The translations under genes and the position numbers were made by a program. The notes under the pieces are model-generated. The model saw only the letters and a program-made list of their open reading frames with translations, did not search any database and was not told where the DNA came from. Of a stretch of DNA of 12,490 nt, positions 7,500 to 12,490 are shown in pieces (the stretch's first letter is position 1; the number at the start of each line of letters is the position of its first letter). The stretch spans positions 1 through 12,490 of the forward strand of contig CAYQZD010000108.1 in NCBI GenBank assembly GCA_964421875.1. The letters are read 5' to 3'. The DNA comes from CAYQZD01 sp964421875. Its GTDB lineage: Bacteria; Electryoneota; Tariuqbacteria; Tariuqbacterales; Tariuqbacteraceae.

Positions 7500-7660
7500 A
7501 TAAAGCCGCGCTTTTACTTTTATTCATACATATATGCACATTATTGCATATAATATAATTTATCCGTTTATGTTATTGATAATATTAGTTTTATGAATAT
7601 ATATAATTTATTTTTCCGACTGTAATATATTTATCTATTTGTATATATGTCAATTACGCA
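7500..7660. promoter_or_regulatory. AT-rich spacer with candidate promoter for the penicillin-binding protein gene
   Basis: A sharply AT-rich block between GC-rich genes. On the minus strand TTGACA (7653-7648) is followed after 18 bases by TATATT (7629-7624), a good sigma-70-like match. A second -10-like TATAAT lies at 7502-7497. A mini-frame, ATG at 7527 coding MNKSKSAAL and ending at TAA 7500-7498, is in the same frame as the downstream gene. Promoter calls in AT-rich DNA are weak evidence. Confidence 0.4.
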
Positions 7661-7697
7661 TCGTACCCCGCGAGTCTGCCTCCGTCATAATTTAAAA

Positions 7698-8522
7698 TCA
7701 AGGTTCCGCGCCGGAGCGAGTTATTCTGGGCGAGGTTCCGGGCTGTTGTTCCCACAACTCGTTGAGAATCTCCATCGCGAAGGTGTCCTCCACGGGATAA
7801 ATCAAGGTTCTTCCGCCGGTGAATTGGAAACCCATATCCACCATCCGGTCCGACCAGCGTTGGGAGACGCCAACCCTCACCAGCGCGTCGGCATTTTTCA
7901 GCAATTCCCCGCCTCCGGGGAGGGATTCCCAGCCACTCTCCAGCGCGGCAAGCGCCGCGGCGAATCGCCAAGCCTCGAAGGTCCTGCCGTCAAAGTCGGG
8001 GTGGAGGTCTAAGGGTCCCTGGATTTCGCTCCCCCACCGTTCCAATCCGGCAAAAAATTCCCGGTCAAGCCTGACCCGCGCCAGCGTCAGGTTGTCGGAG
8101 TTCACGTAATAAACATCGACATAATCCTCCACTCCCCCCATCGCCACTCGGTTCCAGCCCCTCATTACGGTATACTCTACCAGCTTTGCCGGGGAGCCGA
8201 AGATGCGGGCGTAAATCGGGGGGAGGTTTTGATAAAGGTCGAGGAATTTTTCTCGGGATAGGGTGAGGATTTTTCCCCCGGCGAGCTGTTCTCTGAGGCG
8301 GACGAGGTCTTCACGGGTGCGCAGTTCGCGGCGGATTTCCTCCCGGTCCGCCACCAATTGCTCCAGCTTTTGCATCGCCGCGGCGCTGGCGGCTTGGAAT
8401 TCCCAGGTCCGCCCGGCTTGAGGGCGGCGGTGGTTGTTCCAGCGCATCATCCGGCCCCCCATCCGCTCCAGGAAGTCGGTGCCAAACTCCAGCAGGATTA
8501 GCGCCGCTACCAGCAGCGCCAA
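7698..8522 (-). CDS. Unrecognised membrane-anchored protein with coiled-coil segment
   Basis: I do not recognise a family. From the TTG at 8522 the product has 274 residues: a hydrophobic N-terminus (ALLVAALILLEF), a charged helical segment likely to form a coiled coil (about 47-82: MQKLEQLVADREEIRREL and following), then a mixed alpha/beta region with many aromatic residues (YVDVYYV at 134-140, WNRVAMGG at 123-130, GFQFTGGRTLIYPVED at 231-246). It is probably anchored in the inner membrane with the bulk outside. The open frame extends upstream to a TAA at 8621-8619 with a plausible longer helix (ILTALLALLVAALILLEF) and no ATG, GTG or TTG before 8522, so the start is unresolved. It stands alone, 110 bases or more from either neighbour. 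Confidence 0.72.
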   Translation of the reverse strand: MALLVAALILLEFGTDFLERMGGRMMRWNNHRRPQAGRTWEFQAASAAAMQKLEQLVADREEIRRELRTREDLVRLREQLAGGKILTLSREKFLDLYQNLPPIYARIFGSPAKLVEYTVMRGWNRVAMGGVEDYVDVYYVNSDNLTLARVRLDREFFAGLERWGSEIQGPLDLHPDFDGRTFEAWRFAAALAALESGWESLPGGGELLKNADALVRVGVSQRWSDRMVDMGFQFTGGRTLIYPVEDTFAMEILNELWEQQPGTSPRITRSGAEP

Positions 8523-8622
8523 CAGAGCGGTGAGGATGCCATAGCCGGCTTGGGAATGGTATGCTTGTCGTGCCTTGATATTATCGGTCTTATTTTGAAG
8601 TTGATCGATTTTGAGTTTTTAC

Positions 8623-8691
8623 GTCATTCTGGCCTCGAAAGCATGCCAGAATCCTTCTTTTCCGGAGGGATTCCGGCTGCGCCGGAATGAC
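8623..8691. repeat. MITE-like palindromic element with GTCATTC / GAATGAC ends
   Basis: A 69-bp element with perfect 7-bp inverted ends (GTCATTC at 8623-8629, GAATGAC at 8685-8691). It consists of two hairpins: ATTCTGGC / GCCAGAAT (8626-8652) and ATTCCGGC / GCCGGAAT around TGC (8670-8688). Its left half is closely repeated at 12450-12490. It sits between the MATE gene and the unknown membrane protein gene and could act as a transcription barrier. Confidence 0.65.
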
Positions 8692-8821
8692 TATCATGTC
8701 TGCTGATTCAAATTGGATGTGTTTTTTCCTACCAATATTAGTTTACGCATATAATATAGGGGAAATTCTTTACTTTGCAAGAGATTTTGCTGAAAATAAT
8801 AAAATCGGTTTATAATACACT
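8692..8821. other. AT-rich spacer downstream of the MATE gene
   Basis: No gene, no convincing T-tailed hairpin and no RNA gene were seen. The segment only separates the MATE stop codon from the palindromic element. Confidence 0.5.
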
Positions 8822-10237
8822 TCACACCTTCTTCCGCCACCATTTCACCCGGGTGTATAGTATCAGCATCGCTGTTCCCCGCAGAACATACGCCAGAGCT
8901 AACGCATAATAAATACCCGTCGCCTCCATCCCCAAATCCTCCGCGAACAGCAGGGCGAAGGGGATGCGCAGGGCGATGATGGGGACAGTCACCAGCATTG
9001 GAACGAGGGTATATCCCGCTCCCGCCAGCGCGCCGGTCAGGATTATCCCCGGCGCCATGAACACCAGCGCCGGAGCGTTGATGCGCAGGTATTTCGCGCC
9101 CAGCTCCAGGACCTTAGGGTCGTCGCTGAAGGGCATTATCAGGTATCGCCCGGCGAAAAAGAACACCACCGCCACTGCGGCGGTCGCAGCGGTACCGAAC
9201 CAAAGACTGCGCCAGCCCGCCTTCACCGCGGATTTGGAGTCCTTCATCCCCAGGAATTGGCCGACCACTGTCACCACTGCTATATAGAGCCCGGAATTGA
9301 TCACCCAGGCGAATTCTTCCAGGCGGTGCCCTACCGCCAGCGCCGCCAGCGGCTCGTCTCCGAATTCCGAGGCGAGGCGGGAGATGTAGATGAACACCAG
9401 GCAGAAGACGAAGCCGGTGAAAGAAGTGGGGGCGCCGATTTTCACCGCCTGCAGGGCGTAGGTTTTCGAGGGGAGATACTTCCGGAGCGATTTGGGCAGC
9501 AGCCCCCGCCGCGCCATCACCGCTAATCCCACCGCCACTGCGATGAACTGGCTGAACACAGTCCCCGCCGCCGCGCCTGCAACTTCCAGGCGGGGGAAGG
9601 GTCCCCAGCCGAAAATCAATGCCGGGGTAATTATCGCGTTCAACGCCAGCGCCGAAGCTAAAATTTTCATTGGGGTTTTAGCGTCCCCGTTGGCGTGAAA
9701 CACCGCTTCGCCCCAGACCGCCATAAAGATGAAAACGGCTCCGCAGAGGATGATGGTGAGGTAATCGACGCCGTAACGGGTGGCTTGAGGGGAGAGGTTG
9801 ATGAAATCGTAGAGGGTTTCCACCGTCAGTAGCCCCAGCGCTCCCACTATCGCCGCCCCGGCTGCCACCACCAACAGCATCCGCCCCGTGAACTCGGTTG
9901 CCGCGGCGAAATTATTCTCCCCCACCCGCCGGGCTATTATTGCGGAAGAGCCGGTGGAGAAGATTTCCGCCGAAGTGTAAACAGTCCAGAGGGCAAAGGT
10001 GCTGGCTCCCACCGCCGCCAGCGCCGCCGGACCTAATTTCCCCACCCAGAAGGCGTCGATGATGTTGAACATCATCTGCAGATACCAGCCCGCCATCGTG
10101 GGCAGCGCCAGCCTCAGGATGGAGCGGTTGAGCGAGGTCTCCCCCACGATTTTCCGGCTATCGTCGGCCGGAGTGTGGGAGATGTCCGGCGGGGCGCTGG
10201 CTCCCGGCAGCGATATTCGGTCTCCTTCTGCGCTCAT
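8822..10237 (-). CDS. MATE-family multidrug/metabolite efflux transporter
   Basis: 471 residues, about twelve membrane helices, with two MatE halves (about 40-200 and 262-425). Family features: LRLALPTMAGWYLQMMFNII (41-60), VGKLGPAALAAVG, the loop GDAKTPM (184-190, usually GD-T/A-KTPM), and in the second half AALAVGHRLEEF and VVTVVGQFLG. These inner-membrane antiporters export drugs or metabolites using Na+ or H+ gradients. About 35 polar residues precede the first helix, slightly long for the family. The ATG overlaps the stop of the upstream radical SAM gene as ATGA, a typical coupled junction. The operon context hints at export of a product linked to the radical SAM enzyme, but this is inference. 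Confidence 0.93.
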   Translation of the reverse strand: MSAEGDRISLPGASAPPDISHTPADDSRKIVGETSLNRSILRLALPTMAGWYLQMMFNIIDAFWVGKLGPAALAAVGASTFALWTVYTSAEIFSTGSSAIIARRVGENNFAAATEFTGRMLLVVAAGAAIVGALGLLTVETLYDFINLSPQATRYGVDYLTIILCGAVFIFMAVWGEAVFHANGDAKTPMKILASALALNAIITPALIFGWGPFPRLEVAGAAAGTVFSQFIAVAVGLAVMARRGLLPKSLRKYLPSKTYALQAVKIGAPTSFTGFVFCLVFIYISRLASEFGDEPLAALAVGHRLEEFAWVINSGLYIAVVTVVGQFLGMKDSKSAVKAGWRSLWFGTAATAAVAVVFFFAGRYLIMPFSDDPKVLELGAKYLRINAPALVFMAPGIILTGALAGAGYTLVPMLVTVPIIALRIPFALLFAEDLGMEATGIYYALALAYVLRGTAMLILYTRVKWWRKKV

Positions 10238-11517
10238 CGTTTCGCCGTTTCCGGGTTGAACCGTTCCCGCTGAAGGTTGAAATATCCGAAGCGGAGCCCG
10301 GGATTATCCCGCTTTAAAATTTCCGCCATCCGCCGCATCCCCAGAGGGGGAGCGCCCACCTTCATCGCTTTAAGATAGAAATCCGGGTCGATGTTCAGGT
10401 TTTTCAACTGCACCAGGTCGAAGCCGGTTTCCCGCCTAAGGCGGTTGAAGGCTTCGATTTCCGGCGTAGTGTCGCTCACGCCGGGGAAAACCAGTAGGTT
10501 AATATGCACGAAAAGCCCGTTTTTCTCAGCTTCGCGAATAAAATCGAAGACATCCTCGGCGATGTATCCCTCAGGGCGGAAATACCGCTCGTAATTTTCC
10601 TTCCGCGCGCTGTTCAGCGATACGCGGACCGAATCCAGTCCGGCTTCAGCCAGCGGTTTAACGGCTTGCGGGAGGCTGCCGTTGGTGTTGAGGTGGATAG
10701 TGCCGCGGGAGGTGCGGGAGCGGATGAGCTTGACTGCCTCCGCGATGAGTTCCCATTCGGTGAGTGGTTCACCCTCGCAGCCCTGGCCGAAGCTGACCAT
10801 CGGGTCCTCGCCCCGTTCCAGGTGAGGGAGGGCGGTGTCGGCGATTTCCTCCGGGGTGGGAGTGAAGTCGATGCGCTGGTGAGAACTGGGGGTTTCGCCG
10901 GTCTGAAGCGATAGGCATCCCAGGCAGGAGGCGTTGCATTTCCTCGCCACCGGCAAACCCGCTTCCCACCGCCCCATAAAATAGTTCTTTGCGGCGAAAC
11001 AGTGGTAGCGGGCGGCGCAGTGGGAGATGTGTTTCAGCAGGCGGTTATCGGGGTCATGCGCCAGGCACGCTTCGACTTTTTGTGTCAAGTCTCGGTCGTC
11101 GAAATTGTCTGGATTCCACCTGTCCGAAGGGTCCACCCGCATTCCGGCGGCGTAGATAGCCTTGGGCGAGGCGGCGACAGCGGTGTAAGCCCATTGCGTA
11201 AGTGGGATGGAATTTTCCGTCCGGGAGTATGCCGGTAAAAGCAGCCTCATATACGCTGGAGGCATAAAGGCCGACACCGCCCAGGGCTGGAACTCCCCCT
11301 CCCCGGCGTCGAACAGTTCAACCTCGACGAATTCCCCGGACTCCTGGTCGAAACCGACCGGGAGCCTCCCCGGCAGTGTGAAGAGCTTACTGCCGGAGGG
11401 GAGGGGCATCATATCCTTCCGTCCGGGGCGAACCCAGTCTTGGCCGTTCCAGGCGGCGGCTTGCAGGTCAGGGTGTTCGTAGGTGACGCCCTCGCTATTT
11501 GCCAGGAGAAGTTTCAA
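10234..11517 (-). CDS. Radical SAM protein with unassigned N-terminal domain
   Basis: 427 residues. The radical SAM core starts at C194-x3-C198-x2-C201 (KCNASCLGC), which holds the 4Fe-4S cluster that cleaves S-adenosylmethionine. It is followed by VSFGQGCEGEPL (241-252, the GGE-like SAM-binding motif), HLNTNGSLP and a TIM-barrel pattern (VRVSLNSARKENYERYF, VHINLLVFPGVSD). Before it lies an unassigned region of about 190 residues (PLPSGSKLFTLPG, FMPPAYMRLLLPAYSR, LTQWAYTAV) with two further cysteines (C167, C173). The C-terminus has no cysteine cluster, so no SPASM domain. Start is TTG, as no better codon keeps the LLLAN strand; it overlaps the upstream gene by 23 bases. Substrate is unknown. 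Confidence 0.88.
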   Translation of the reverse strand: MKLLLANSEGVTYEHPDLQAAAWNGQDWVRPGRKDMMPLPSGSKLFTLPGRLPVGFDQESGEFVEVELFDAGEGEFQPWAVSAFMPPAYMRLLLPAYSRTENSIPLTQWAYTAVAASPKAIYAAGMRVDPSDRWNPDNFDDRDLTQKVEACLAHDPDNRLLKHISHCAARYHCFAAKNYFMGRWEAGLPVARKCNASCLGCLSLQTGETPSSHQRIDFTPTPEEIADTALPHLERGEDPMVSFGQGCEGEPLTEWELIAEAVKLIRSRTSRGTIHLNTNGSLPQAVKPLAEAGLDSVRVSLNSARKENYERYFRPEGYIAEDVFDFIREAEKNGLFVHINLLVFPGVSDTTPEIEAFNRLRRETGFDLVQLKNLNIDPDFYLKAMKVGAPPLGMRRMAEILKRDNPGLRFGYFNLQRERFNPETAKR

Positions 11518-11956
11518 TTTCTTTGAATATTTCGTTCAAGATTTCCACCGCGCGCCTCAGCAGAGGGATGCAGGTTTCCTCTTGGATTCTATCATAGAAA
11601 GCGGCCTGCCCTTCGGGAGTTTTAAAATTAGCTTCGGTGAGTTCGCGGCACATTGCCGTTCCTTTGATTTCCGTGAACCGCTCCAGGAACCGGTCTGCCG
11701 CGCCGTAGGCGGTTTCTCTGTCGTCTTCAGGCGTGCGGCGCCCTTGCGCCAGGCCGATGACCATCGCTGCTCCGGTGACGATGCCGCACATTTCCCCCCG
11801 GCGGGCTATTCCCGCGCCCATTGGCGCGGCTATCGCCGGGATTAGAGGCGATGCGATGTCGAACGCTTCCCCCGCCGAGAGAAGCAGGGATTCGGCTCAA
11901 TTGAAACCGCTATCGCGGAACAGTTCGGTCGTTCTCTCAATATCGATTTTATTCAT
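11495..11956 (-). CDS. C_GCAxxG_C_C family redox protein, probable selenoprotein (in-frame TGA read as Sec20)
   Basis: The family has about 140 residues and four conserved cysteines and is thought to be redox-active. Reading from ATG 11956 to TAG 11495 gives 153 residues if the single internal TGA (11899-11897) is decoded. Family features appear in order: LFRDSGFN-x-AES (12-23), GAGIARRGEMCGIVTGAAM (47-65, C57), MCREL (C103) and ETCIPLLRRAVEIL (C129). The TGA falls exactly at the first conserved cysteine (residue 20), so selenocysteine is the natural reading. Both sides of the TGA carry family sequence with no frameshift. An ATG-only call at 11821 would drop 45 residues and the first redox residue. 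The 3' end overlaps the radical SAM gene. The alternative is a nonsense mutation. UGA is a genuine stop in neighbouring genes, so recoding would be local. Confidence 0.82.
11865..11899 (-). promoter_or_regulatory. Candidate bacterial SECIS hairpin following the in-frame TGA
   Basis: On the minus strand the TGA (11899-11897) is followed by an 11-base spacer, then GCTTCTCTC (11885-11877), loop GGC, and GGGGGAAGC (11873-11865). This gives a 9-bp stem including two G-U pairs. The apical loop begins about 20 bases after the TGA and starts with GG, in line with known bacterial SECIS elements, which lie just downstream of UGA inside the coding region and present a G in a small loop. A competing pairing, GCCGA (11896-11892) with TCGGC, is possible. 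Pairing was done by eye. Confidence 0.6.
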
Positions 11957-12006
11957 ATTTCAAATCTTATTTCTTTCCTGGTTGATAAGTATCCTGTTTA
12001 TGTGCT

Positions 12007-12076
12007 GCAGATTCCCCGCAGTCTGCAGCATTGTTTACCGTTTCCCGGTCGCAGAGTGCGGGGACTCTGCGACACT
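12007..12076. repeat. Palindromic repeat with GCAGATTCCCCGCA / TGCGGGGACTCTGC arms
   Basis: The arms at 12007-12020 and 12057-12070 are inverted copies matching at 13 of 14 positions. The right arm is itself a perfect 8-bp hairpin (CGCAGAGT / ACTCTGCG around GCGGGG, 12050-12071) followed by GACAC. Same architecture as 5326-5395. It lies 50-120 bases upstream of the selenoprotein start, where the operon promoter is expected. Confidence 0.6.
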
Positions 12077-12091
12077 AAGGAATAATATCAG

Positions 12092-12112
12092 GTCGGCTTA
12101 TTCAAAGCCGAC
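12092..12112. repeat. Small perfect hairpin GTCGGCTT / AAGCCGAC
   Basis: An 8-bp perfect stem with loop ATTCA, followed by ACACTAG. No T run follows on either strand, so it is not an obvious terminator. Probably another dispersed palindrome. Confidence 0.45.
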
Positions 12113-12135
12113 ACACTAGTTCAAGTTTTCGGTCT

Positions 12136-12156
12136 GGCGGGTCTGAATGATCCGCC
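12136..12156. repeat. Small hairpin GGCGGGTC / GATCCGCC
   Basis: A 7-of-8-bp stem around TGAAT, followed by CTACA. Looks like a dispersed repetitive palindrome; single copy in this window. Confidence 0.4.
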
Positions 12157-12246
12157 CTACATGCGGAACTAACTGGATGTCCGATTTGGAGTTGATGCGA
12201 TTTATTATAGGGGCGTTCAATTGAACAATAGTTCTCAAATAATTAT

Positions 12247-12309
12247 GTAATTGTATTTATGTTTGTTAACAATAATCCCCCCTAATCCCCCTTTAGAAAA
12301 GAGTGGAAT
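12247..12309. repeat. C-rich dispersed repeat, copy 2
   Basis: GTAATTGTATTTAT, then AACAATAATCCCCCCTAATC, then CCCCTTTAGAAAAG, aligning with 5401-5462. About 40-70 bases on, TTTTCCTCTTTGGAAAAAGG then GTTTAAGGG (12350-12378) is a degenerate inverted partner of this copy, suggesting a longer MITE-like unit. Confidence 0.55.
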
Positions 12310-12449
12310 CAAGCCAGTAAATCTATTGTAAATAGCAAATACTCTATTATTTTCCTCTTTGGAAAAAGGGTTTAAGGGTATAAGCGCTAACTTAAACGGC
12401 AATTTTGTTTTTGTAAGGGTGCAACACTTTACTGCTATGAAGCATATTC

Positions 12450-12490
12450 GTCATTCTGGCTGCGAAGCAAGCCAGAATCCCTCTTCTCCG
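12450..12490. repeat. GTCATTC-ended palindromic element, cut by the window end
   Basis: GTCATTCTGGC, then a hairpin ATTCTGGC / GCCAGAAT (12453-12478), then CCCTCTTCTCCG, closely matching the left half of the element at 8623-8691. The right half is outside the window. Confidence 0.55.

Noticed and set aside
11495..11821. A 108-residue protein starting at ATG 11821
   Set aside because: It lacks the N-terminal third of the C_GCAxxG_C_C family, which is present in the same frame upstream, behind a single TGA.
11897..11899. TGA as a sense codon through an alternative genetic code
   Set aside because: TGA ends the MATE, radical SAM, penicillin-binding and unknown membrane protein genes, and none of these has internal TGA codons, so the code is standard.
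11733..12119. Plus-strand 128-residue open frame
   Set aside because: It runs antisense to the selenoprotein gene and into the repeat mosaic; no domain or start signal supports it.
12000..12490. CRISPR array
   Set aside because: The repeats are of different families, irregular in spacing and individually palindromic; there are no constant repeats with unique spacers and no cas genes.

Overview
This window looks like part of a metagenome-type bacterial chromosome, probably from a candidate phylum of the Fibrobacteres-Chlorobi-Bacteroidetes (FCB) superphylum. The basis is two proteins ending in Por/type IX secretion (T9SS) C-terminal sorting domains, mostly weak Shine-Dalgarno signals, GC-rich genes separated by AT-rich spacers, and many short palindromic repeats. 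The phylum assignment is an inference. No rRNA, tRNA, CRISPR array, transposase or phage gene was seen.

Layout. Left end, plus strand: the last 40 codons of one T9SS cargo gene (1-122), then a complete T9SS cargo (452-2239) with a signal peptide, a regular seven-repeat calcium-binding FG-GAP/VCBS propeller and a sorting domain. Both genes end in near-identical 3' modules with the same terminator hairpin. All remaining genes are on the minus strand. In order of transcription they are: (a) 11956 to 8822, an apparent operon of a C_GCAxxG_C_C family redox protein, a radical SAM protein and a MATE transporter, all overlapping; (b) 8522 to 7698, an unrecognised membrane-anchored protein; (c) a class A penicillin-binding protein ending at 5518; (d) 5257 to 2830, a three-helix membrane protein with a C-terminal SPOR domain, overlapping a PfkB-family sugar kinase.

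The most notable observation is at the right. The redox protein looks truncated if TGA is read only as stop: it would begin at an ATG at 11821 and lack its N-terminus. The same frame continues upstream through one TGA (11899-11897) to an ATG at 11956. That TGA sits exactly where the family has its first conserved cysteine (context GFN-x-AES). A G-loop hairpin follows it at a distance suited to a bacterial SECIS element. I therefore annotate a selenoprotein of 153 residues, co-transcribed with a radical SAM enzyme and a MATE exporter.

The spacers carry several families of small palindromic, MITE-like repeats: GTCATTC-ended elements, C-rich elements, CCGCA/TGCGG elements and others, densest at 12000-12490. 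The penicillin-binding protein and the unknown membrane protein both have N-terminal membrane helices that extend upstream of any ATG/GTG/TTG codon, so their starts are unresolved.
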